Assembly (NCBI RefSeq): GCF_001642995.1
Contig: NZ_LOHS01000049.1
Span: forward strand, 1-51,448
Direction of reading: 5' to 3'
Length of the DNA stretch: 51,448 nucleotides
Source of the DNA: Streptomyces jeddahensis
GTDB lineage: Bacteria > Actinomycetota > Actinomycetes > Streptomycetales > Streptomycetaceae
Shown here one piece after another: positions 40,444-48,784 of this stretch. Positions within the stretch are counted from its first letter, which is position 1. Each line of letters begins with the position of its first letter. The notes under the pieces are model-generated. The model saw only the letters and a list, made by a program, of their open reading frames with translations, was not told where the DNA came from and made no database searches. The translations under genes were made by a program, and so were the position numbers.

Positions 40444-41775
40444 ATGCCCAGAAACCGCCGTATCACCGCGGCCGTCGCCGTCGCCTCGATATCCCTCCTC
40501 GCCTCCGCCTGTACCGGCCAGTCCGGCACCGCTGCCACGGACGACCCCGACGCCGAGACGACCATCAGCTTCTGGCACGGCTGGAGCGGGCCCGCCGAGG
40601 TCAAGGCGCTCCAGAAGGTCGTCGACGGCTTCGAGAAGGCGCACCCCAACATCCATGTGAAGCTGGTCGGCAACATCAACGACGACAAGCTCAACCAGGC
40701 GCTGCGGGCAGGCGGTTCCAACGGGCCCGACGTGGTGTCGTCGTTCACCACGGCCAACATCGGCAAGTTCTGTTCGTCCGGCGCCTTCGCCGATCTCAAG
40801 CCGTTCATCGAGAAGTCGAAGCTGGACCTGGACGAGATCATCCCGAAGCCGATGCTGGACTACACCCAGTTCGAGGGCACCCGCTGCGCCCTGCCCCTGC
40901 TGGGTGACGCGTACGGCCTCTACTACAACAAGGACGCCTTCGAGAAGGCGGGCATCAAGTCCCCGCCGAAGACCTGGTCGGAGTTCGCCGAGGTCGCCAA
41001 GAAGCTGACCAAGACCAAGGGCGACAGCTACGAGCAGCTCGGCTTCATGCCGAACTACCACGGCTACGAGACCGTCGTCGACCACTACATGTCGCAGTGG
41101 GACCACGCGTACTTCGACAAGGACGGCAAGTCGAACATCGCCAAGGACCCGGCGTTCGCCGAGATGTTCACGTATCAGAAAAAGCTCGTCGACGACCTCG
41201 GCGGGTTCGAGAAGCTCGAGAAGTACCGCAACACCTTCGGTGACGAGTGGGGCGCCAAGCACCCGTTCCAGACCGGCCAGGTGGCCATGCAGCTGGACGG
41301 CGAGTGGCGTCTCGGCATGGCGCAGGACGCCGGTGTGAAGTTCGAGATCGGCACGGCGCCGCTGCCGGTCGCCGACGACGAGGTCGAGGACTACGGCAAG
41401 GGCTTCCTGTCCGGCACGATCATCGGCATCGCTCCGCAGAGCAAGAAGCAGAACGCCGCCTGGGAGCTGGTGAAGTACCTGACGACCGACACAAAGGCGG
41501 TTGTCTCCTTCGCCAACGCCATCCACAACGTCCCCTCCACCTTCGCGGCCCTGAAGTCGCCCGACCTGAAGGTCGACCCGGGCTTCGAGACCTTCCTGGA
41601 GATCGCGCAGAACCCGAAGTCCAACACCCCTCCGGCCGCCGTCAACGGCTCGGCGTACCAGGTGACGCTGCAGGACTTCGGCTACCAGTACGAGTCCGGC
41701 AAGGTGAAGGACCTCAAGGCCGGTCTGGAGAAGACCGCCGCGCAGATCGACCGTGACATCGAGCAGGCGAAGTAG
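40444..41775 (+). CDS. csnE: chitosan-oligosaccharide ABC transporter, substrate-binding lipoprotein
   Basis: A 443-residue family 1 solute-binding lipoprotein. The lipobox-like region ISLLASAC puts the lipid-modified Cys at residue 23. TISFWHGWSGPAEVKALQKV opens the mature domain and LLGDAYGLYYNKDAFEKAGI is the typical hinge/binding stretch. AGGAGAG lies 6 nt before ATG 40444. It is followed by two permease genes with 7- and 2-nt gaps. The ATPase is not in the operon; such Streptomyces importers usually share the multi-substrate ATPase MsiK (known for related systems, inferred here). Confidence 0.88.
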   Translation: MPRNRRITAAVAVASISLLASACTGQSGTAATDDPDAETTISFWHGWSGPAEVKALQKVVDGFEKAHPNIHVKLVGNINDDKLNQALRAGGSNGPDVVSSFTTANIGKFCSSGAFADLKPFIEKSKLDLDEIIPKPMLDYTQFEGTRCALPLLGDAYGLYYNKDAFEKAGIKSPPKTWSEFAEVAKKLTKTKGDSYEQLGFMPNYHGYETVVDHYMSQWDHAYFDKDGKSNIAKDPAFAEMFTYQKKLVDDLGGFEKLEKYRNTFGDEWGAKHPFQTGQVAMQLDGEWRLGMAQDAGVKFEIGTAPLPVADDEVEDYGKGFLSGTIIGIAPQSKKQNAAWELVKYLTTDTKAVVSFANAIHNVPSTFAALKSPDLKVDPGFETFLEIAQNPKSNTPPAAVNGSAYQVTLQDFGYQYESGKVKDLKAGLEKTAAQIDRDIEQAK

Positions 41776-41782
41776 GGCCTGG

Positions 41783-42748
41783 ATGTCCACCGCCACGAAC
41801 GCGCCGGCGCTTGCGCACGCCCTGCGTGCCAAGCGCCGGCGGTCCGCCCTGCGGACGGCCGCCTTCATGTCGCCGTGGCTGATCGGCTTCGGCTTCTTCT
41901 TCGCGTACCCGCTGGTCTCGACCGTGTACTTCTCCTTCATGAAGTACGACGGCTTCGGGGTCCCCTCCTTCAGAGGGCTCGGGAACTGGAGCTACGTCTT
42001 CAGCGACTATCCGATGTTCTGGCCCGCGATGCGCAACACGCTGTGGCTGGTCGTCGTCATGGTCACCTGCCGTGTCGTCTTCGGACTCGGCGTCGGCGTG
42101 CTCATCACCAAGATCAAGACGGGTACGGGCCTCTTCCGGACGCTCTTCTACCTGCCGTACCTGGCCCCTCCCGTCGCCGCGACACTGGCCTTCGTCTTCC
42201 TGCTCAACCCGGGCACGGGACCCGTCAACTCGGTCCTCGGCGGCCTGGGTCTGCCGACGCCCGGCTGGTTCACCGACCCGACCTGGTCGAAACCGGCGCT
42301 CACCATGCTCGCCGTGTGGGGCGTCGGCGACCTGATGGTCATCTTCATGGCCGCACTGCTCGACGTGCCGAAGGAGCAGTACGAGGCCGCGGAGCTGGAC
42401 GGCACGTCCGCCTGGCAGCGGTTCCGGTACGTCACGCTGCCGAACATCTCGCCGATCGTGATGTTCGCCGTGGTCACGGGCGTGATCCAGACCATGCAGT
42501 ACTACACGCAGCCCCTGGTCGCCGGAAAGGTCGCGTCGGGCATCATCGGCGGCTCCGGCCAGCAGTTCGAGCCCGGCTACCCCGACAAGTCGACGCTCAC
42601 GCTGCCCCAGCTCGTCTACAACCTCGGCTTCCAGCGCTTCGACTACGGCTCCGCCTGTGTGGTCGCGCTGGTGCTGTTCGCGCTGTCCATGGCGTTCACC
42701 GCGCTGTTGATGCGGCGCCGGGGCGGTCTCATCCAGGCAGGTGACTGA
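41783..42748 (+). CDS. csnF: chitosan-oligosaccharide ABC transporter, permease 1
   Basis: A 321-residue MalF-type permease with six helices starting at AAFMSPWLIGFGFFFAYPLV. The ATPase-coupling EAA loop is EQYEAAELDGTSAWQRFRYV followed by TLPNISPI. Its ATG lies 7 nt after the csnE stop with a weak GGG-rich ribosome site, suggesting translational coupling. It forms a heterodimer with the next gene product. Confidence 0.88.
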   Translation: MSTATNAPALAHALRAKRRRSALRTAAFMSPWLIGFGFFFAYPLVSTVYFSFMKYDGFGVPSFRGLGNWSYVFSDYPMFWPAMRNTLWLVVVMVTCRVVFGLGVGVLITKIKTGTGLFRTLFYLPYLAPPVAATLAFVFLLNPGTGPVNSVLGGLGLPTPGWFTDPTWSKPALTMLAVWGVGDLMVIFMAALLDVPKEQYEAAELDGTSAWQRFRYVTLPNISPIVMFAVVTGVIQTMQYYTQPLVAGKVASGIIGGSGQQFEPGYPDKSTLTLPQLVYNLGFQRFDYGSACVVALVLFALSMAFTALLMRRRGGLIQAGD

Positions 42749-42750
42749 TC

Positions 42751-43656
42751 ATGACGACCCACATGACCCAGGTGGCCGGCTCGCGCGTGGAGTCGGCGGC
42801 CGCCGCCACTCCGGCCGAGCGCACCGCCCGCCGCAAGGCCGTACTCGAGTGGATCGGCGTCCACGCACTCGGCGTCGCGGCCGCGCTGTTCTTCGTACTG
42901 CCCTTCGTCTTCGTCGTGTTCACCTCGCTGATGAGCGACCAGCAGGCGCTCACCCGCGACCTCGTGCCCGACACCTGGCAGTGGGACAACTACCGCAGGG
43001 TCTTCGACACCCCGGGATTTCTGACCTGGTGGCGGAACACCCTGCTGTACGCGGGTGCGGGCACCGTCCTGACGGTGGTGTCCTCGGTTCCCGTGGCGTA
43101 CGCGCTGGCCAAGTTCCGCTTCCGCGGCCGGAACCTGTCGCTGATGCTCGTCATCTCGATGATGATGCTGCCGCCGCAGGTGGTCATCATCCCGATGTAC
43201 CTGTTCTGGGCGAAGCAGATGGACCTGTCCGGCTCGCTGTGGCCGCTGATCATCCCGATGGCGTTCGGTGACGCGTTCTCCATCTTCCTGTTGCGGCAGT
43301 TCCTGATGACAATCCCCAACGAGTACCTGGACTCGGCACGGGTCGACGGCTGCGGCGAGTTCCGGGCACTGATCCGGGTGGTGCTGCCGATGGCCAAGCC
43401 GGGCATCGCCGCAGTGGCGCTGTTCCAGTTCTTCAACGCCTGGAACGACTACTTCGGGCCGCAGATCTACGCGTCCGAGAACCCGGGGGCATGGACGCTG
43501 AGTTACGGCCTGGAGTCGTTCAAGGGCGCACACCACACCGACTGGAATCTGACCATGGCCGCGACCGTGCTGGTCATGGCCCCCGTGATCCTCGTGTTCT
43601 TCTTCGCGCAGAAGGCGTTCGTCGAGGGTGTCACGCTCACCGGAGTGAAGGGCTGA
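42751..43656 (+). CDS. csnG: chitosan-oligosaccharide ABC transporter, permease 2
   Basis: A 301-residue MalG-type permease with six helices (first at ALGVAAALFFVLPFVFVVFT). The EAA loop is NEYLDSARVDGCGEFRALIR followed by VVLPMAKPG. It starts 2 nt after the csnF stop codon. Together with csnF it makes the membrane pore for uptake of chitosan or chitin oligosaccharides. Confidence 0.88.
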   Translation: MTTHMTQVAGSRVESAAAATPAERTARRKAVLEWIGVHALGVAAALFFVLPFVFVVFTSLMSDQQALTRDLVPDTWQWDNYRRVFDTPGFLTWWRNTLLYAGAGTVLTVVSSVPVAYALAKFRFRGRNLSLMLVISMMMLPPQVVIIPMYLFWAKQMDLSGSLWPLIIPMAFGDAFSIFLLRQFLMTIPNEYLDSARVDGCGEFRALIRVVLPMAKPGIAAVALFQFFNAWNDYFGPQIYASENPGAWTLSYGLESFKGAHHTDWNLTMAATVLVMAPVILVFFFAQKAFVEGVTLTGVKG

Positions 43657-43663
43657 GGAATCC

Positions 43664-44929
43664 GTGAAGCTCACCGTGGTCGGCGGAGGGTCGACCTACA
43701 CACCCGAACTCATCGACGGGTTCGCCCGGTTGCGGGACACCCTGCCCATCGAGGAGCTCGTGCTCGTCGACCCGGCGGCCGGCCGCCTGGAGCTGGTCGG
43801 CGGGCTGGCGAGGCGGATCTTCGCCCGGCAGGGGCACCCGGGCACGATCACGACCACCCAGGACCTGGACGCGGGGGTCGACGGCGCCGACGCGGTGCTG
43901 CTCCAGCTGCGCGTCGGCGGGCAGGCCGCCCGTGAGCAGGACGAGACGTGGCCGCTGGAGTGCGACTGCGTCGGGCAGGAGACGACGGGTGCGGGCGGCC
44001 TCGCCAAGGCGCTGCGCACGGTCCCCGTGGTCCTGGACATCGCCGAGCGGGTGCGCCGCACCAACCCGGGCGCCTGGATCATCGACTTCACCAACCCGGT
44101 GGGGATCGTCACGCGGGCACTGCTCCAAGCCGGTCACAAGGCGGTAGGCCTGTGCAACGTGGCGATCGGTTTCCAGCGGAAGTTCGCCAGGATGCTGAAC
44201 GTCGCGCCCGGCGATGTGCATCTGGACCATGTGGGCCTCAACCACCTCACCTGGGAGACCGGTGTCCGGCTCGGCGGCCCCGAGGGTGAGAACGTGCTGC
44301 CGCGGCTGCTCTCCGAACACGGCGACGCCATCGCGGCGGACCTCCACCTGCCGCGGCAGATCATCGACCGCCTCGGCGCCGTCCCCTCGTACTACCTGCG
44401 CTACTTCTACGCGCACGACGAGGTCGTACGCGAGCTCCGCACGAAGCCGTCGCGGGCCGCCGAAGTGGCCGCCATGGAGAAGCAGCTGCTGGAGATGTAC
44501 GGCGACCCGGCCCTCGACGAGAAGCCGGAGCTGCTGGCCAGGCGCGGGGGCGCCTTCTACTCGGAGGCGGCCGTCGACCTCGCCGCGTCGCTGCTCGGCG
44601 GGGGAGGCAGCCCGTACCAGGTGGTGAACACGTACAACGACGGGACGCTGCCGTTCCTCCCCGACGACGCGGTGATCGAGGTGCAGGCGGCCGTGGGCCC
44701 CGAGGGCGCCACGCCGCTGCCGGTGCCCCGGCTCGACCCGCTGTACGCCGGTCTGGTCGCGCACGTGACGGCGTACGAGGACCTGGCGCTGGATGCGGCG
44801 CTGCGCGGCGGACGCGACCGCGTCTTCAAGGCCCTCCTCGCGCACCCCCTGGTCGGCCAGTACGAGTACGCCGAGGGCCTCACGGACCGGCTGATCGCGC
44901 ACAACCGGGAGCACCTCGCGTGGGCATGA
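43664..44929 (+). CDS. csnH: GH4 family glycosidase (6-phospho-beta-glucosidase type)
   Basis: A 421-residue cytosolic GH4 enzyme, which cleaves by an NAD+- and divalent-metal-dependent redox/elimination mechanism. NAD+ site KLTVVGGGSTYTPELIDGF at the N-terminus; metal and substrate motifs IDFTNPVGIVTRAL, GLCNVAIGFQRKFA (metal Cys) and VGLNHLTW (His). The GTG start at 43664 follows TGAGGAA. In the csn operon it probably hydrolyses imported (phosphorylated) chitooligosaccharides produced with the kinase encoded next. Its stop overlaps the csnK start (ATGA). Confidence 0.9.
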   Translation: MKLTVVGGGSTYTPELIDGFARLRDTLPIEELVLVDPAAGRLELVGGLARRIFARQGHPGTITTTQDLDAGVDGADAVLLQLRVGGQAAREQDETWPLECDCVGQETTGAGGLAKALRTVPVVLDIAERVRRTNPGAWIIDFTNPVGIVTRALLQAGHKAVGLCNVAIGFQRKFARMLNVAPGDVHLDHVGLNHLTWETGVRLGGPEGENVLPRLLSEHGDAIAADLHLPRQIIDRLGAVPSYYLRYFYAHDEVVRELRTKPSRAAEVAAMEKQLLEMYGDPALDEKPELLARRGGAFYSEAAVDLAASLLGGGGSPYQVVNTYNDGTLPFLPDDAVIEVQAAVGPEGATPLPVPRLDPLYAGLVAHVTAYEDLALDAALRGGRDRVFKALLAHPLVGQYEYAEGLTDRLIAHNREHLAWA

Positions 44930-45924
44930 CCGCACCGGAGTCCGGCGCCGGGGCCGCCGGGTCCGTCCTCGCCATCGACGCGGGGAACAGCAAGACCGAC
45001 GTCGTGGTGGTCACGGCCGGCGGGCAGGTGGCCGGCGCGGCCCGCGGCGGCGGTTTCCAGCCGCCGAAGGTCGGGGTCGAGCGGGCCGTGGACGTACTCG
45101 CCGATGCCGTGGGCCGGGCTCTCGCACAGGCCGGGGCCGACCGGGTCGGGCATGTCTCGGCGTGCCTGGCCAACGCGGATCTGCCCGTGGAGGAGGAGCG
45201 GCTGGCCGAGGCCCTTGACCGGCGCGGCTGGGGGGCGAGCGTCGAAGTACGCAACGACACCTTCGCGATCCTGCGGGCTGGCGTCGCCGAGCCGCGCGGG
45301 GTCGCGGTCGTCTGCGGTGCGGGCATCAACTGCGTGGGCATGCGGCCCGACGGGCGCGTCGCGCGCTTCCCCGCGATCGGCCGCATCTCCGGGGACTGGG
45401 GCGGGGGCTGGGGACTGGCCGAGGAGGCGCTGTGGCATGCGGCCCGGGCCGAGGACGGACGGGGCGGCCCGACCGCACTGGCCCGCACCCTGCCCGGCCA
45501 CTTCGGGCTCGACTCGATGTACGCGCTGATCGAGGCGCTGCACCTGCAGCACATCGCCGTGCCGCGCACGCACGAGCTCACCCCCGTGCTGTTCGCCACC
45601 GCGGCGGACGGCGACCCGGTGGCGCGCTCCATCGTCGACCGGCTCGCGGACGAGGTCGTGGCCATGTCCGCGGTCGCGCTCAAGCGGCTCGGCCTGCTGG
45701 TCGAGAGGACACCGGTGCTGCTGGGCGGCAGCGTCCTGGCGGCCCGGCATCCCCAACTGGACGGCCGCATCCGCGAACTGCTGGCCGAACGTGCACCGAA
45801 AGCGGTGCCTCAGGTCGTCACCGCACGGCCGGTGCTCGGCGCGGCGCTGCTGGGCCTCGACCATGTGGGCGCACCGGAGGACGTGCACGCCCGCGTGCGG
45901 GCGCATTTCCAGGATGGGGGCTGA
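44926..45924 (+). CDS. csnK: BadF/BcrA-type sugar kinase (GlcN/GlcNAc kinase)
   Basis: A 332-residue ATPase of the BadF/BadG/BcrA family, which includes N-acetylglucosamine kinases. Phosphate-1 motif LAIDAGNSKTDVVVVT near residue 17, NDTFAILRAG, the GAGINCVG loop, DWGGGWGLAEEAL and the C-terminal adenosine motif LLGGSVLAARHPQL. ATG 44926 overlaps the csnH stop. It most likely phosphorylates glucosamine or its oligomers entering through csnEFG, completing the pathway towards GlcN-6-P. Confidence 0.85.
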   Translation: MTAPESGAGAAGSVLAIDAGNSKTDVVVVTAGGQVAGAARGGGFQPPKVGVERAVDVLADAVGRALAQAGADRVGHVSACLANADLPVEEERLAEALDRRGWGASVEVRNDTFAILRAGVAEPRGVAVVCGAGINCVGMRPDGRVARFPAIGRISGDWGGGWGLAEEALWHAARAEDGRGGPTALARTLPGHFGLDSMYALIEALHLQHIAVPRTHELTPVLFATAADGDPVARSIVDRLADEVVAMSAVALKRLGLLVERTPVLLGGSVLAARHPQLDGRIRELLAERAPKAVPQVVTARPVLGAALLGLDHVGAPEDVHARVRAHFQDGG

Positions 45925-46213
45925 GCGGCCGCCGGCACGCGCGGGTGATACACGCGCACGCGTGACCAGTCATCATTTCGTGGTCCCGGCCTTGCCGGGC
46001 GGGCCAGGGCGGAACCGACGAGGTCTCGCTCACGTGTTTCAGGGGAGAGGGGGCGATGCGGGGAGGCTCCGCTGCTCTGCAATACGAACAAGATCCAGTC
46101 AATGCCTGTGCGGATGTCAGTCCCGGCGGCAATACTTGCCGCCGTGCACTTCTTCCCGCGTGCCTCCGCGCACCGGGCGGCAGTGACCGACGAATGACCA
46201 TGGGGGAGGTCAC
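45925..46213. promoter_or_regulatory. intergenic region with palindrome upstream of glnX
   Basis: About 290 nt without a gene. CGGCGGCAA-TAC-TTGCCGCCG (46124-46144) is a perfect 9-bp inverted repeat about 70 nt before glnX and may be an operator or a leader hairpin. No csnK terminator as strong as others in the window is seen. GGGGGAGG (46202-46209) is the glnX ribosome site. Confidence 0.5.
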
Positions 46214-47680
46214 GTGACATACCCGCCGAACGGAGGCGCGGCGCCGCCGGGCCCTGCCCTGCCCACCATGCCGGCCATTCCGCCGCAGCCGGGTGCTTCA
46301 CCGGCGCCGGCCGGCCCGTCCGGGTCACCCCCCGCCGTGCCCGCCCGGCGCACCGCGTGGGCGGAGGGCGTCGACCGGCTGCGCACGGCGGCGACGACCG
46401 AGCCCGGCCGGCTGCGGATCATCGGTGCCGTACTGGCCCTGCTGGTCGTGGCGTTCGGCGCGGTCACCACATGGGAGATGTCGGAGCGCTCGGCCGCGGC
46501 CGACGACGTACTGCACCGCAGCCAACCCCTGAGCAGGGACGCGGCCGACATCTACCGCTCACTCGCAGACGCCAACACCGCGGCGTCCAGCGGCTTCCTG
46601 GCGGGGGGCCAGGAGCCGGCCGGCGTCGTCGAGCGGTATGAGAGGGACATCAGGACCGCCTCCGAGAAGCTGGCCACGGCCGCCACGAACTCCGGGTCCG
46701 ACCCGGCGTCGGCGGCCGCCGTCGCCAAACTGAACAAGCTCCTCCCGGAGTACACGGGCCTCATCGAGCGGGCGCGCGCCAACAACCGCCAGGGCCTGCC
46801 GCTGGGCGGCGCCTATCTGCGGTACGCCAACGACAAGATGCAGACGATGCTGGACGCCGCCGAGCAGCTCTACAAAGAGGAGAACGAGCGACTCCGCGCG
46901 GACTACGACGACGCGACTCCCTACCCATGGGCGGCGATAGGCATCGGCGTCCTCGCGCTCGCCGCGCTCGTCTGGGCGCAGCGGCGCAACTACCACCGTA
47001 CGAACCGGGTGTTCAACCACGGCCTGGTCGCCGCGACGGCCGCCTCCGCCGTGGTCCTGCTCTGGCTCCTCGTGGGCCACACCATGGCAAGGGCAGGACT
47101 CGACGATTCGTACGACCACGGCGTCCGCTCCCTGAACGTGCTGAACGACGCCCGCATCGCCTCCCTCAAGGCGCGGGGCAACGAGAATCTGACGCTGGTC
47201 AGCAGGGGCGCGGAGACCCGCGAGGTGGGCGGCGTGCCCAAGGACAAGTTCGACGTCGAGTACCAGAGCCAGATGGAGCAACTCGGCGGCGCCGAGGGCG
47301 GCACGGGTCTGCTGGGTACGGCGGCCTCGCTCGCCGACGACGCGGCGGGCAGGCAGCCCGTGGCCGAGGCGATCAAGAACGTGAAGGACTGGAAGAACCG
47401 GCACCAGGCGGCACGCGCCGCGGACGACTCCGGCGACTACGAGACCGCGCTGGAGAAGGTCATCGGGACCAAGGACCAGGAGCCGACGGACGAGTCCTTC
47501 GACCAGGTCGACGACGCGCTGAAGACGGCTCTCGATCACGAGCAGACCGAGTTCGAGGCGGCGGCCGAGCACGGGCGGAATGCCATGACCGGGCTTCCCG
47601 TGGGCGCCGCCGTGCTCGCCGTCCTGGGCGCGGCGGCGGCCGTGCTCGGCATCGGACGCAGGCTTTCGGAGTACCGGTGA
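46214..47680 (+). CDS. glnX: GlnX-like membrane signal transducer
   Basis: A 488-residue protein with four membrane helices: about 69-88 (IIGAVLALLVVAFGAVTTW), 238-257, 270-291 and 459-481. These give two extracytoplasmic domains (about 89-236 and 292-458), both mostly helical, after a Pro-rich cytosolic N-terminus. In mycobacteria GlnX links the amino-acid sensor GlnH to the kinase PknG; here the same three partners lie in order. GTG 46214 has a strong ribosome site. The stop overlaps or nearly overlaps the glnH start. Confidence 0.8.
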   Translation: MTYPPNGGAAPPGPALPTMPAIPPQPGASPAPAGPSGSPPAVPARRTAWAEGVDRLRTAATTEPGRLRIIGAVLALLVVAFGAVTTWEMSERSAAADDVLHRSQPLSRDAADIYRSLADANTAASSGFLAGGQEPAGVVERYERDIRTASEKLATAATNSGSDPASAAAVAKLNKLLPEYTGLIERARANNRQGLPLGGAYLRYANDKMQTMLDAAEQLYKEENERLRADYDDATPYPWAAIGIGVLALAALVWAQRRNYHRTNRVFNHGLVAATAASAVVLLWLLVGHTMARAGLDDSYDHGVRSLNVLNDARIASLKARGNENLTLVSRGAETREVGGVPKDKFDVEYQSQMEQLGGAEGGTGLLGTAASLADDAAGRQPVAEAIKNVKDWKNRHQAARAADDSGDYETALEKVIGTKDQEPTDESFDQVDDALKTALDHEQTEFEAAAEHGRNAMTGLPVGAAVLAVLGAAAAVLGIGRRLSEYR

Positions 47681-48684
47681 AAGGGAAAGGGGGCGCCAGG
47701 ATGCTGGCACGACGTCTGCGGAGCAGCCTGCGGGGCTGGGGCGGCGTGGCCGCGATGGCGGTGGCCTGCGCCCTGACGGCCGTCATCGCGCTGCTGCTGC
47801 CGCTGGGCCAGGCGGGTGTGGACGTCAGCACCGCCCTGGGCGGCCAGGGCGTGGCCGAGGGCGCCCAGGCGAAGGCCGGCACCTGCAAGAACCCCGAGGC
47901 GAGCCTGCGGCCGTCCACCGAGGACGGCCCCACCGTCGAGGAGATCAAGAAGCGCGGCCGGCTGATCGTCGGCGTCGACCAGAACAGCTACCGCTGGGGC
48001 TACCGCGACCCGAACAAGGCGGGCAGCGACCTGGAAGGCTTCGACATCGACCTGGTGCACGCGATCGCCGAAGAGATCCTCGGCCCCGACGCCAAGGTGC
48101 AGTTCCTCGCCATCCCCACCAACCAGCGCATCCCGGCGATCAAGAACGACAAGGTCGACATGGTGGTACGCACCATGACGATCACCTGCACCCGCCTGGA
48201 GGAAGTGGCCTTCTCGACGGCCTATTTCAAGACGGGCCAGCAGGTGCTCGCCCCTCAGGACTCCGATATCACCGGCTACAACAACACGCTCAAGGGCAAG
48301 AAGGTCTGTTCTGCAGCGAGCTCCACCGCAGAGGAGGAGCTTGAGAAGAACTCCTTCGGTGCCGATATCTCGACCAGGGTGCCGAACCAACTCGACTGCC
48401 TGGTAAGGCTCCAGCTCGGTGAGGTCGACGCGGTGGTGACGGATAGCGCCCTGGCCGCAAGCCAGGCCGCGCAGGATCCGACGGTCGAGCTCAAGGGCGG
48501 CACGTTCACGGAGGAGTACTACGGCGTGGCGATGAAGAAGGACGCGGAGGACCTGGTCCGGCGCGTCAACCAGGTACTGGTGGACTACCGCAAGAGCGGC
48601 TGGCAGACCTCGTACGAGAAGTGGCTGGCCCCGACGGGCCTTGACGACAAGGCGCAGCCTCCCACACCGGAGTACAGCGACTGA
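47677..48684 (+). CDS. glnH: GlnH-like extracytoplasmic amino-acid sensor
   Basis: A 335-residue family 3 solute-binding protein anchored by an N-terminal hydrophobic segment (GGVAAMAVACALTAVIALLL). Its Cys sits mid-helix, so it is not a clear lipobox. Landmarks shared with mycobacterial GlnH are NPEASLRP, RGRLIVGVDQNSYRWGYRDP, FDIDLVHAIAEEILG, MTITCTRLEEVAFSTAYF and the C-terminal PPTPEYSD. There is no ABC permease or ATPase beside it, which fits a sensor of Asp/Glu-type ligands rather than a transporter. GTG 47677 gives a GTGA overlap with glnX; ATG 47701, after AAGGGGG, is an equally good start. Confidence 0.87.
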   Translation: MKGKGGARMLARRLRSSLRGWGGVAAMAVACALTAVIALLLPLGQAGVDVSTALGGQGVAEGAQAKAGTCKNPEASLRPSTEDGPTVEEIKKRGRLIVGVDQNSYRWGYRDPNKAGSDLEGFDIDLVHAIAEEILGPDAKVQFLAIPTNQRIPAIKNDKVDMVVRTMTITCTRLEEVAFSTAYFKTGQQVLAPQDSDITGYNNTLKGKKVCSAASSTAEEELEKNSFGADISTRVPNQLDCLVRLQLGEVDAVVTDSALAASQAAQDPTVELKGGTFTEEYYGVAMKKDAEDLVRRVNQVLVDYRKSGWQTSYEKWLAPTGLDDKAQPPTPEYSD

Positions 48685-48784
48685 GGCATCGTGGACAACC
48701 GGCAACAACCGGCCTGGTACCACTGAAGAGTTGACCGCACTCGGACGCGAGGGCGGGCGACGACGGAGAGCAGAGAGGTGATCG

